Source of the DNA: Paludibacteraceae bacterium
GTDB lineage: Bacteria > Bacteroidota > Bacteroidia > Bacteroidales > Paludibacteraceae
Direction: 5' to 3'
Assembly: GCA_017387515.1 (NCBI GenBank)
Contig: JAFOFC010000005.1
Span: forward strand, 1-38,924
Length of the DNA: 38,924 bases
The position numbers and the translations under genes are program-made. Below, in pieces: positions 7,806 to 15,356 of the stretch (position 1 is its first letter; each line of letters opens with the position of its first letter). Below the pieces are notes generated by a model. The model saw only the letters and a list, made by a program, of their open reading frames with translations. It was not told the DNA's origin and searched no databases.

Positions 7806-8531
7806 TTAAACAAATTTACGTTCCAAAATTTCGTAAAAATACACCACGCTAGCATCGTCCTCTTTCCACGTAAAACGCGCAGACAGATAAGCCTTAGCGT
7901 CGCTCATATTAGCAAGCCCGTTTAGTGCTTCTATGGTGTCTAACATCAATTTCTCGTCTTTATTAAACAAATCGTTTCTAAAACGAAAACGGTCGTTCAA
8001 TCCAATGGCCTTTTTAAGGTCGGTAATGATGCGAGCGTCTCTAGAGGGTGTTGACGAATCGGTGTTTTTTGATGACGAATCGGTGAATCGACTAATCGGT
8101 AAATCGGATTCGGGCGCTTCGACAAGCTCAGCGACCGATTTTTTTATTGAGTCGTTTAAGCAATTAGGCGATTCATCGGTTTCACAATTCAACGATTCAT
8201 CAGTTCCGCAATTAGGCGATTCAACGATTCCGCGATTCAACGATTCATCAGTTCCGCAATTAGGCGATTCAACGATTCCGCGATTCAACGATTCATCAGT
8301 TTCACGATTAGGCGATTCATCGACTTGCGACTTTTGACTTGCTACTATTATTTCTAATTGTTTTACGCGCAACTCGCTGGCTTGCAAAGCCGCGGCATCG
8401 GCTTGCATGCTTATCTCTGCTAGGGCTAAACGTTGCTTCATTACTTCTAATTTTTGCCCCATCACATCCAACTGACGTTGTAATCCTTCTACCTCTGTAA
8501 GTAACTCTTTTATTATTGTTACATTATCCAT
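7806..8531 (-). CDS. Coiled-coil protein with translated octamer-repeat insertion
   Basis: Starting at the ATG at 8531 (MDNVTIIKELLTEVEGLQRQ) the product is 241 residues. It has three parts: an N-terminal coiled coil (about 1-65), a Ser/Glu/Asn/Asp-rich region of about 95 residues with a 16-residue period (ESLNRGIVESPNCGTD type), and a C-terminal conserved-looking domain of about 78 residues ('IGLNDRFRFRNDLFNKDEKL' to 'YFYEILERKFV'). I recognise this C-terminal block as recurring in Bacteroidetes hypothetical proteins but know no function. The middle is DNA repeat read in frame, including 'SVAELVEA' from a REP-like sequence. An in-frame GTG at 8564 would add 11 residues and seems unlikely. 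It heads the rsmI operon. Confidence 0.8.
   Translation of the reverse strand: MDNVTIIKELLTEVEGLQRQLDVMGQKLEVMKQRLALAEISMQADAAALQASELRVKQLEIIVASQKSQVDESPNRETDESLNRGIVESPNCGTDESLNRGIVESPNCGTDESLNCETDESPNCLNDSIKKSVAELVEAPESDLPISRFTDSSSKNTDSSTPSRDARIITDLKKAIGLNDRFRFRNDLFNKDEKLMLDTIEALNGLANMSDAKAYLSARFTWKEDDASVVYFYEILERKFV
8048..8336. repeat. Intragenic octamer array with REP-like element
   Basis: The plus strand carries 8-bp units such as GACGAATC, GGTGAATC and GACTAATC (8072-8110), then a REP-like GCTTCGACAAGCTCAGCGAC (from 8116), then a 48-bp tandem repeat (six octamers of the NNCGATTC type) whose copies begin at 8201, 8249 and, partially, 8297. Because 48 is a multiple of three, the copies stay in frame in the coiled-coil gene on the minus strand. 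The REP-like core recurs at 27824 with one change, and the octamer families recur at 1484 and 27728. Confidence 0.85.
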
Positions 8532-8582
8532 AAAATATGTTATTGGTTGGTATTTTCTGCGCACTTTGTTGTGCTTTTTTTA

Positions 8583-8598
8583 TACATTTGCAAATGTA
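8583..8598. promoter_or_regulatory. Palindromic double -7 box TACATTTGCAAATGTA
   Basis: This perfect 16-bp palindrome is TACATTTG followed by its reverse complement, so each strand reads a TAnnTTTG -7 consensus. It lies between the divergent coiled-coil/rsmI operon (start 8531) and the AI-2E permease gene (start 8622), with predicted leaders of about 45 and 25 nt. The two -7 boxes abut, so the divergent promoters would compete for polymerase. A regulator-binding palindrome is an alternative reading. Confidence 0.6.
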
Positions 8599-8621
8599 AT
8601 ATTTTTTAAACGATTGCCCAA

Positions 8622-9722
8622 ATGAACAAACAACCATTTACGCTAGACCGTACGGTTAGAACCATTGGCGCTATTTTATTGCTAGTGGCACTTTTTTTGC
8701 TTACCAAGCGACTAAGCGGCGTTCTATTGCCGTTTGCTGCCGCCTGGCTGTTGGCTTATATGCTTAACCCATTTGTGCATTTTATTCAACATAAACTTAA
8801 AATTAAGCCACGTGGACTAGCCGTTAGTTTGTTATTACTTACTATCATAGCCATTTTTGCCCTTATCATTGTTTTTGCGGCATCGGCTATTACCAACGAG
8901 TTAGTAGAAATGACCACACTGATAGAAGACTATTTTGCATTGAACCACAATGCCAATTTACCTCCTATGTTGCGAGAATTTTTTAATGAGTTGTTTGCTG
9001 GCGTGCATTTTGAAGATTGGATTAAATCCGACAACATTGTAGACACCATTAAATCGCTAGTCCCAAGGGCATTCGACATGGTATCAACATCGTTTAAATA
9101 CCTTACTAGTTTAGTTGTGGTATTCATTTTTTGCTTGTATTTATTTTTTATTTTGATGGATTTTGATAAGCTATCAAACGAATGGCCACAATATATTCCT
9201 CAAAAATACCGTTACTTTATTAATCAATTGGTAAACGACTTGGCCGAAAAAATGAATACCTATTTTCGCAAACAGGCGCTTATTTCGGTTATATTAGGGG
9301 TGTTGTTTGCCATTGGCTTTACCCTACTCGACTTGCCAATGGCCATTTTTATGGGGCTTTTTGTAGGAGTTTTAAACATGATTCCTTACATGCACGGTTT
9401 GGGTATTATTCCGCCCCTTTGTGTAGCCTTAATGCAATCGGCCCTAGGCGAAACCAACTTATGGTGGACAATGGCATTTATAGGCCTTATCTTTGTAGTG
9501 AACCAACTTATTTTAGACCTACTGCTTACCCCTAAAATTATGGGTAATGCCACAGGGTTACATCCTGCCATCATTCTATTATCGCTATCGGTGTGGGGTT
9601 CGTTAATGGGCGTTCTTGGCATGATTATTGCACTACCCATTACAGCATTATTGGTATCGTATTACCAACATTTTATTATTGAAGAAAAAGAACTCCCCAC
9701 TAGCCAACAAAACACAAAATAA
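8622..9722 (+). CDS. AI-2E family transporter (PerM-like permease)
   Basis: The 366-residue protein has N-terminal helices ('TIGAILLLVALFLLTKRLSGVLLPFAAAWLLAYMLNPFV'), a central amphipathic region, and a C-terminal helix cluster with 'ISVILGVLFAIGFTLLDLPMAIFMGLFVGVLNMIPYMHGLG', the usual order of the AI-2E/PerM family. Proteins of this family are inner-membrane exporters or antiporters, and autoinducer-2 transport is proved only for a few. The start follows a -7 box by about 30 nt, and the TPR gene begins 4 nt after its stop. The family call is firm but the substrate is unknown. Confidence 0.9.
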   Translation: MNKQPFTLDRTVRTIGAILLLVALFLLTKRLSGVLLPFAAAWLLAYMLNPFVHFIQHKLKIKPRGLAVSLLLLTIIAIFALIIVFAASAITNELVEMTTLIEDYFALNHNANLPPMLREFFNELFAGVHFEDWIKSDNIVDTIKSLVPRAFDMVSTSFKYLTSLVVVFIFCLYLFFILMDFDKLSNEWPQYIPQKYRYFINQLVNDLAEKMNTYFRKQALISVILGVLFAIGFTLLDLPMAIFMGLFVGVLNMIPYMHGLGIIPPLCVALMQSALGETNLWWTMAFIGLIFVVNQLILDLLLTPKIMGNATGLHPAIILLSLSVWGSLMGVLGMIIALPITALLVSYYQHFIIEEKELPTSQQNTK

Positions 9723-9726
9723 GCCT

Positions 9727-11142
9727 ATGCCTCAACAAGTTGATAAAGCCCTACTTGCGCTCGTAAAAAAATACGAATCTACCCCCGATGCTTACATCGA
9801 GAGCGACGATTACGAATACATTTGCGAGCATTACATTCGTATGGCCCAACTTGAAAAAGCCATTGGTGCTGCAAAAAAAGGGTTATCGTTTCATCCCGAC
9901 CATATCCCTTTTTATTTGCACCTATCTAAGGCATATTTTGAGATGAAAAATTTGGCACTGGCTACAGAACACATTGATTGTGCCATTCAAAAATATCGTA
10001 TATGCGCCGAGCAAAACAACCACCAAATGCCCGCATCGTTTTACGATTATTTGTTTGATGCCTTGTTGTTAAAACTAGAAATTTGTATTCAACAAAACAA
10101 CATGGCCCAAGCATCGTTGTGCATAAAAGAGGCAGAGCAACTTAAAACCACCCATACGTATTCTATGTACTACGATTTTGGGTTGCTGTTTATGAATTAC
10201 GACCTACCTCAGCGTGCGCTTACCTATTGCTTAAAAGCCTGCCGTTTATATCCTAACGATAAAGAATCGTGGGGGCTATTAAGCCATGTTTACTTATTGC
10301 TAGACAACCCCAACAAAGCCATAAAAGCGTTAGAAAAACTAATAGACCTTGACCCTTATTCTGTTAGTGCGTGGTGCAAATTAGGCGCTATCTATTGCGA
10401 TACTCAACAATACATAGAAGCAGAAAAAGCTTTTAGATACGCCCTAAGCATTGACGAAACACATGCAGAAACGTTGTATTATTACGCGGTTTTACACATC
10501 AACACAGGTGCCTATCAAAAAGCCTTTGATTTCTTTTTACAATGCAAAGAGCTAGGATACAACGAACTTAAAACAGAACAGAACCTAGCCATTTGCGAAC
10601 GTAAACTAGGGCAATTAGACGCTTCGGTTAGTCGATTAGCCACGTTGCATCAACAATACCCCCACTTGGTAGATATAAAAATGGAGTACGGCATTTCGCT
10701 GCTAGAAAATAAACAAGCGCCAGAAGCCATCGCCATTTTTGAGCAAGTACACGAGCCTGGTTATGTGATAGATGCTTGGAAATCGCTATCAAGGCTTTAT
10801 TTTGAAACAGGGCAATTAGACACTGCCATTGAATACGCAAAGCAAGTACATGGCATCGAATCTACTCCTGCATGGAACATCTGGTTGGGATACCTATACT
10901 TGCAACAAGACGAACTAGAAAAAGGATTACAACTATTTTTGGCAGCCAAAGAAGTGGACGCTAATTTTCCTACTATCGATTTAAACATAGCATTGGCCTA
11001 CCAACTATTGGGCAACGAAGAAGAGGAAGAAAAATACCTTAGATTGGCCCTACAAAACGACCCCGAATTGGTCATTCAATTTATGCAAGATAACAGCGAT
11101 CTATTTAGTAGTAATTACAAGAATCTATTTAACAAAGAATAA
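9727..11142 (+). CDS. Tetratricopeptide repeat protein
   Basis: With the ATG at 9727 (MPQQVDKALLALVKKYESTP) the product is 471 residues and is built of about ten degenerate 34-residue TPR units, for example 'ESWGLLSHVYLLLDNPNKAIKALEKLIDLDP', 'SAWCKLGAIYCDTQQYIEAEKAFRYALSID' and 'PAWNIWLGYLYLQQDELEKGLQLFLAAKEVD'. There is no signal peptide, so it is probably a cytosolic scaffold. The longer open frame upstream lies inside the permease gene and is rejected as a start. It lies 4 nt after the permease gene and 7 nt before the DedA gene. The partner proteins are unknown. Confidence 0.88.
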   Translation: MPQQVDKALLALVKKYESTPDAYIESDDYEYICEHYIRMAQLEKAIGAAKKGLSFHPDHIPFYLHLSKAYFEMKNLALATEHIDCAIQKYRICAEQNNHQMPASFYDYLFDALLLKLEICIQQNNMAQASLCIKEAEQLKTTHTYSMYYDFGLLFMNYDLPQRALTYCLKACRLYPNDKESWGLLSHVYLLLDNPNKAIKALEKLIDLDPYSVSAWCKLGAIYCDTQQYIEAEKAFRYALSIDETHAETLYYYAVLHINTGAYQKAFDFFLQCKELGYNELKTEQNLAICERKLGQLDASVSRLATLHQQYPHLVDIKMEYGISLLENKQAPEAIAIFEQVHEPGYVIDAWKSLSRLYFETGQLDTAIEYAKQVHGIESTPAWNIWLGYLYLQQDELEKGLQLFLAAKEVDANFPTIDLNIALAYQLLGNEEEEEKYLRLALQNDPELVIQFMQDNSDLFSSNYKNLFNKE

Positions 11143-11149
11143 TTAACTC

Positions 11150-11866
11150 ATGAAGAAATTAATGCTATTATTGGCAACGATATGCTTAACAAGTGTTGCA
11201 TTTGCCACCCCAACAGCAGATAGTACAACAATTGCCGAGCCTAGCCTTATTCAGGTGGTAGAAAACTGGTACGAAGCTAACATGAATTACGGTACCATAA
11301 CAGCACTAATGGCGGTAGAGAGTTCTTTTATCCCTTTCCCATCAGAAATTGTTATTCCACCTGCAGCCTACATAGCCAGCAAACCCGACTCTAACCTCAA
11401 CATTTTTTTAGTGGTCCTTTTTGGAACAGTGGGGGCATTAATTGGAGCATTTATCAATTACTTTTTGGCCCTTTGGCTGGGCAGGCCCATTATTTATAAG
11501 TTTGCCGAAAGCAAATTGGGTAAACTATGCCTACTAAGCAAAGAAAAAATTGTAGTAGCCGAAGAATATTTTGTAAAACACGGTAAAACTTCTACCCTTA
11601 TAGGCCGTCTAATACCTGCCGTAAGGCAACTTATTTCTATACCTGCAGGTTTAGCCCGAATGAACTTTTTATCGTTCACGCTATTTACCTTTATTGGAGC
11701 AGGGTTATGGAACAGTGTATTAGCCCTTTTAGGGTATGTAGCACAAGGACAACAAGACCTTATTGAGGCCTATAGCCACGAACTATCCATTGTTATTCTA
11801 GTCCTTTTAGCACTAGTTATCTTATACTTTATCATTAAAAAATTATGCCAACGAGTAAAAAAATAA
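11150..11866 (+). CDS. DedA/VTT-domain membrane protein
   Basis: This 238-residue protein carries the DedA hallmarks: 'MAVESSFIPFPSEIVIPPAAYIAS' (re-entrant loop with conserved E and P residues), 'GTVGALIGAFINYFLALWLGRPII', and 'HGKTSTLIGRLIPAVRQLISIPAGLARM' with the essential arginines. DedA-type proteins include undecaprenyl-phosphate and phospholipid flippases. An N-terminal signal-like segment (MKKLMLLLATICLTSVAFA) precedes the usual start, an extension of about 35 residues relative to compact members. Its last 22 nt overlap aroE. Substrate assignment (C55-P or another lipid) is inference. Confidence 0.92.
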   Translation: MKKLMLLLATICLTSVAFATPTADSTTIAEPSLIQVVENWYEANMNYGTITALMAVESSFIPFPSEIVIPPAAYIASKPDSNLNIFLVVLFGTVGALIGAFINYFLALWLGRPIIYKFAESKLGKLCLLSKEKIVVAEEYFVKHGKTSTLIGRLIPAVRQLISIPAGLARMNFLSFTLFTFIGAGLWNSVLALLGYVAQGQQDLIEAYSHELSIVILVLLALVILYFIIKKLCQRVKK

Positions 11867-12630
11867 TTACCAAACAATATGGCATCATCGGGCATCCCTT
11901 GGTGCACTCGTACTCGCCTACGTTTTTCAACGAAAAATTTGCACAAAAAGGGCTTAAATCGGAGTACAAGGCATTTGACATTGCCTCGATAGAGGCGTTT
12001 CCCACCATTGTACAAGAGCATCCGCTTATGCGTGGGTTTAACGTAACCATACCCTACAAACAAGCGGTTATGCCCTATTTAGATGAGGTAGATGCCAATG
12101 CTGCCGCCATTGGAGCGGTAAACGTAGTAAAAGTAGAACAAAAAGACGGCAAACCTTACCTAACTGGCTACAACAGCGACTGGTATGGTTTTACCCGCTC
12201 GCTACAACCTTTGTTAAAGCCCTGGCACACCAAAGCCTTGGTATTGGGTACAGGCGGTGCCTCTAAAGGCATTGTATATGCTTTAGAGCAATTAGGTATC
12301 GAATACAAATTAGCGTCGCGTACACCCAAAGATGGGCAATTCTCGTACCAAGACATTAACCCAGCGGTGATGCAAGAGTACACCATTATTATCAACACCA
12401 CCCCTGTGGGCACCTTCCCCAATACCAAAGAGTGCCCCAATATTCCGTACGAACTCATCACAGAGAAGCACTTGGTATTCGATTTAATTTACAACCCCAT
12501 TCGCACCTTGTTTTTGCAACAAGCCGAGATGAAAGGGGCTACCATTCGCAACGGCTGGGAAATGTTTGTGTACCAAGCCCTTCGCTCTTACCAAATTTGG
12601 GAAGGCGTTGAATGGACGCATCAGTTTTAA
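11845..12630 (+). CDS. aroE: Shikimate dehydrogenase
   Basis: The 261 residues contain the substrate-binding 'YGIIGHPLVHSYSPTFFNEKF', the catalytic-lysine segment 'GFNVTIPYKQAVMPYLDEVD', 'GAVNVVKVE', 'GYNSDWYGF' and the nucleotide-binding loop 'VLGTGGASKGIVYAL'. The enzyme reduces 3-dehydroshikimate to shikimate with NADPH in aromatic amino-acid synthesis. The start overlaps the DedA gene by 22 nt. An ATG nearer the conserved 'YGIIG' is not available, so the short N-terminal tail MPTSKKIITKQ is probably real. The spacing indicates translational coupling with the upstream gene. Confidence 0.95.
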   Translation: MPTSKKIITKQYGIIGHPLVHSYSPTFFNEKFAQKGLKSEYKAFDIASIEAFPTIVQEHPLMRGFNVTIPYKQAVMPYLDEVDANAAAIGAVNVVKVEQKDGKPYLTGYNSDWYGFTRSLQPLLKPWHTKALVLGTGGASKGIVYALEQLGIEYKLASRTPKDGQFSYQDINPAVMQEYTIIINTTPVGTFPNTKECPNIPYELITEKHLVFDLIYNPIRTLFLQQAEMKGATIRNGWEMFVYQALRSYQIWEGVEWTHQF

Positions 12631-12648
12631 TTTTAAAACAACAACACC

Positions 12649-13044
12649 ATGGAAAAGAAATTATTACGCGATCCCTACAACCGCATATTAGGGGGAGTAT
12701 CAAGCGGATTAGCCCATTTTTGGGGTTTAGACACTAGCTTAATCAGAGTAGCATGGGTAGGGTTAACATTAATAGGAGGGCTAATAATTCCAGCTATTTA
12801 TTTAGTAATGTGGATTATCGTACCTAAACAAGATCCGTATACAGTACCCGAAAACCAACCAAGACCTTCCAGACTTGGTAGCGTAGCAAAAGGATGCGGT
12901 ATTATCGCACTCTTTGTGCTGGTTCCTATTCTGCTATTTATTGGTTTGATTGTTTTTTACATGCTTTTATTTCTTTTCTGCGGCATTCAAAATGCCATAG
13001 ATATGGGAACCTTTTCGCTAGAACAGTTCTTCAATATGCAATAA
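12649..13044 (+). CDS. PspC domain membrane protein
   Basis: The N-terminal 60 residues ('LLRDPYNRILGGVSSGLAHFWGLDTSLIRVAWVGLTLIGG' to 'YLVMWIIVPKQ') are a textbook PspC domain with one long membrane hairpin. A linker and another membrane segment ('GCGIIALFVLVPILLFIGLIVFYMLLFLFC') follow, for 131 residues in total. PspC domains take part in envelope-stress sensing in the phage-shock response. No pspA or pspB lies nearby, so a stress role is inferred only from the domain. It is the last gene of the plus-strand run before a strong terminator. Confidence 0.88.
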   Translation: MEKKLLRDPYNRILGGVSSGLAHFWGLDTSLIRVAWVGLTLIGGLIIPAIYLVMWIIVPKQDPYTVPENQPRPSRLGSVAKGCGIIALFVLVPILLFIGLIVFYMLLFLFCGIQNAIDMGTFSLEQFFNMQ

Positions 13045-13061
13045 TTTATCAGACACCTAAC

Positions 13062-13094
13062 AAAAAAAAAGACTGCACGCATGCAGTCTTTTTT
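13062..13094. terminator. Bidirectional intrinsic terminator
   Basis: A 7-bp GACTGCA/TGCAGTC stem (13071-13077, 13082-13088) has a CGCA loop. It is flanked by nine A residues on the left and six T residues on the right, which extend the stem and supply a U-tract in either direction. It separates the convergent PspC and pyrC genes, as expected for a shared terminator. Confidence 0.92.
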
Positions 13095-13109
13095 GATATA
13101 AAGCTTCTT

Positions 13110-14450
13110 TTATTTTACAAACCTCAACGCCTCGCCTTTAATGGTATCGTCGATAACGCCGTTTGCATACACAGGGCGGCCGTTTACAAAGGTATAGGCA
13201 ACCGATACAGGGAGCGTCATGCCTTGGTAGGGCGACCAACCGCATTTAGACAGCACATCTTGTTCGGTTATTTCTTTTTTATCGCTACGACGCACAATCA
13301 CCAAATCGGCTTTGTACCCTTTGCGTATAAACCCGCGTTTTTCCATGCGGTACAAGCGGGCTGGATTGTGGCACATTTTTTCTACCACTTGCTCTACACT
13401 CAACACCCCTTGTTTAGCAAGCGATAGCATCAGTGGCAACGAATACTGAATGCCTGGCATACCCGATACAGCCGTTAGGGCATTGCCCTGCTTTTGCGAC
13501 AGCAAATGTGGCGCATGGTCGGTGCCTATTACATCAATTTTGTTGGATGCGGTAGCCTTTAGCAAGGCATTTTTATCGGACAATAATTTAATAGCCGGAT
13601 TACACTTAATGCGAGCACCTAGGGTTTCAAAGTGCGAGGCATCAAACAACAAGTATTGCGGGCAGGTTTCGGCCGTAATCCATTTATCGGCCAACGGTTT
13701 ATCTTCAAACAAGGCCAATTCTTTTTCGGTACTGATGTGCATAACGTGCAAGCGAGTGCCGTATTTGCGCGCCATATTTACTGCCCAAGCGGTCGATTTA
13801 AAGCAAGCTTCGTGCGAACGGATTTGCGGATGAAGCGACACGGGCAAGTCTTCGCCGTATTGGGCCTTGAGTTTGGCTATATTTTCGGCAATAATGGCAT
13901 TATCTTCGGCATGCACGGCCACCAAGGCTTTTACCTTGCTAAATAGAGCCGTCATGGCATCGTTGCTATCTACCAACAAATTGCCTGTGGATGAACCAAT
14001 AAACAATTTAATACCGCAAACTGTTGTAGGATCGGCGGCTAATACATCATCTAGATTGGTATTGGTAGCACCAAGGTAACAACTGTAGTTTACCAACGAT
14101 TTTTCGCCAATCATGGTCATTTTATCGTTCCATGCTGCTAGCGATATGGTAGCAGGGCTGGTATTAGGCATATCCATTACCGATGTTACTCCACCTGCCA
14201 CAGCAGCGCGACTTTCGGTATAAAAATCGGCCTTTTCTGTCATACCTGGGTCGCGAAAGTGCACGTGATCGTCTATCACGCCGGGCATCAGCCAGCAATC
14301 AGAAGCGTCTATCACTTGAGTTGCCTTTTCCCGTACCGAAGCAGGCGCTTCACCCTTAAAGATACTATCGATGGTATCGTTTTTAATCAAAACCGCACCT
14401 TTTACAATGCGGCCTTCGTTTACTATGTGAGCGTTCTCAATTAGAATCAT
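13110..14450 (-). CDS. pyrC: Dihydroorotase (class I)
   Basis: The 446-residue protein has the amidohydrolase metal motif 'DDHVHFRDPGMTEKADF' with the following 'ESRAAVAGGVTSVMDMPNT', the histidine ligands in 'VAVHAED' and 'LHVMHISTEKEL', and the aspartate motif 'IGTDHAPH'. It cyclises carbamoyl aspartate to dihydroorotate in pyrimidine synthesis. The length and motif form fit class I enzymes. It follows the glycosyltransferase gene after a 25-nt gap that contains heptamer repeats, and ends at the bidirectional terminator. Allantoinase or hydantoinase relatives are less likely given the DHVHFRDPG form and the absence of purine or hydantoin genes. Confidence 0.93.
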   Translation of the reverse strand: MILIENAHIVNEGRIVKGAVLIKNDTIDSIFKGEAPASVREKATQVIDASDCWLMPGVIDDHVHFRDPGMTEKADFYTESRAAVAGGVTSVMDMPNTSPATISLAAWNDKMTMIGEKSLVNYSCYLGATNTNLDDVLAADPTTVCGIKLFIGSSTGNLLVDSNDAMTALFSKVKALVAVHAEDNAIIAENIAKLKAQYGEDLPVSLHPQIRSHEACFKSTAWAVNMARKYGTRLHVMHISTEKELALFEDKPLADKWITAETCPQYLLFDASHFETLGARIKCNPAIKLLSDKNALLKATASNKIDVIGTDHAPHLLSQKQGNALTAVSGMPGIQYSLPLMLSLAKQGVLSVEQVVEKMCHNPARLYRMEKRGFIRKGYKADLVIVRRSDKKEITEQDVLSKCGWSPYQGMTLPVSVAYTFVNGRPVYANGVIDDTIKGEALRFVK

Positions 14451-14460
14451 GTTACCCTAA

Positions 14461-14488
14461 GTTAGGAGTTAGGAGTTAGGAGTTAGCT
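14461..14488. repeat. GTTAGGA heptamer repeat spanning a gene end
   Basis: GTTAGGA occurs at 14461, 14468 and 14475, followed by GTTAGCT. On the minus strand the repeat runs through the last codons of the glycosyltransferase gene (its Asn-Ser-stop lies inside it) and into the short gap before pyrC. The unit is the same TAACTCC heptamer class known from cyanobacterial STRR sequences. Confidence 0.8.
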
Positions 14489-15213
14489 TGGGGATATTTA
14501 CGGAACCACGAACGCCACTTTAGTTTAATCACCCCCAATAGGGCTTCGCTAAAGATACCACCGCTCATTTTGGAAGTTCCTAATTCTCGGTTTACAAAAA
14601 TAATGGGCACCTCGGTTATTTTAAATCCACACTTATAGGCGGTAAATTTCATTTCAATTTGGAAAGCATAGCCTACAAATTTAATCTTATCCATCTCGAT
14701 GGTTTGGAGCACCTCTTTTTTGTAGCATTTAAAACCAGCTGTGGTATCAGCAACGGGCAATCCGGTTACAAAGCGTACGTACTTAGATGCAAAATAAGAC
14801 ATTAGCACACGTCCCATGGGCCAGTTTACCACGTTTACACCCGATACATAACGCGAGCCAACTGCCACATCGGCACCATCTAGGCAAGCTTGGCGCAAGC
14901 GTACCAAATCATTGGGATTGTGCGAAAAGTCGGCATCCATCTCGTATACAAGGTCGTAATTATGCGCTAATGCCCACTCAAAACCTGCCATATAAGCACG
15001 CCCCAATCCTTGCTTACCTGGACGTTCTAATATGTGCAACGATTCTGGGAACTCTTGCTGTAAGGTTTTTACTATGTTCGCCGTACCATCGGGCGAATTA
15101 TCGTCTATCACTAAAATATGAAAGGGAACTGAAAGACCAAACACGGCCCTAATAATGGCCTCGATGTTTTCTTTCTCGTTATAGGTAGGGATAAGAACTA
15201 TGCTATCAGACAT
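14476..15213 (-). CDS. Polyprenol monophosphomannose synthase-like glycosyltransferase (GT2)
   Basis: This 245-residue protein is a GT-A fold enzyme. It has the N-terminal 'LIPTYNEKENIEAIIRAVF', 'ILVIDDNSPDGTANIV', the metal-binding 'YEMDADFSHNPNDL' and 'GSRYVSG', followed by 'ADTTAGFKCYKKEVL' and 'EVPIIFVNRELGTSKMSG'. This order and length match single-domain dolichol-phosphate mannose synthase (Dpm1-like) enzymes without C-terminal membrane helices. Such enzymes load a sugar onto a polyprenyl phosphate for later glycan or protein O-glycosylation. The sugar is not readable from sequence. Its stop codon lies in a GTTAGGA repeat, and pyrC follows. Confidence 0.9.
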   Translation of the reverse strand: MSDSIVLIPTYNEKENIEAIIRAVFGLSVPFHILVIDDNSPDGTANIVKTLQQEFPESLHILERPGKQGLGRAYMAGFEWALAHNYDLVYEMDADFSHNPNDLVRLRQACLDGADVAVGSRYVSGVNVVNWPMGRVLMSYFASKYVRFVTGLPVADTTAGFKCYKKEVLQTIEMDKIKFVGYAFQIEMKFTAYKCGFKITEVPIIFVNRELGTSKMSGGIFSEALLGVIKLKWRSWFRKYPQANS

Positions 15214-15236
15214 ACTACATCATTTTTACTGAAACA

Positions 15237-15244
15237 CAAACTTA
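15237..15244 (-). promoter_or_regulatory. -7 box TAAGTTTG upstream of the glycosyltransferase-pyrC operon
   Basis: The minus strand reads TAAGTTTG, matching TAnnTTTG, 23 nt before the glycosyltransferase start at 15213. There is no convincing TTTG -33 box at the expected distance. The AT-rich ATCGAT-containing stretch lies there instead. Confidence 0.5.
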
Positions 15245-15328
15245 CAGAAAAAAATCGATTTTTGCACCTATTTAAGATTTTTTGTCACTCGTTGTTTGTC
15301 GTTTAATCGCATAATCGTTAAACAGCCT

Positions 15329-15356
15329 CACGGACGCACGAGCCGTGCGTCCCTAC
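15329..15356. repeat. Dispersed palindromic (REP-like) element, copy 1
   Basis: The element contains an 8-bp inverted repeat GGACGCAC/GTGCGTCC around a GAGCC loop. The 28 bp from 15329 to 15356 are identical to 38757-38784. The stop codon of the RhuM-like gene (15353-15355 on the minus strand) lies inside its right edge. Confidence 0.9.

Noticed and set aside
7933-8337. Open frame of 134 codons on the plus strand opposite the coiled-coil gene
   Set aside because: Its sequence is the octamer array read in the reverse direction; repeats of this kind leave several frames open by chance.
9628-9726. Extended N-terminus of the TPR protein
   Set aside because: The upstream codons lie inside the AI-2E permease gene and the ATG at 9727, 4 nt after its stop, gives a normal start.
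12960-13045. Envelope-stress operon around the PspC gene
   Set aside because: No pspA, pspB or pspF homologue is in the window, so only the domain can be claimed.
12894-13427. 177-codon open frame overlapping the PspC gene end and pyrC
   Set aside because: It crosses the strong bidirectional terminator and overlaps two well-supported genes.
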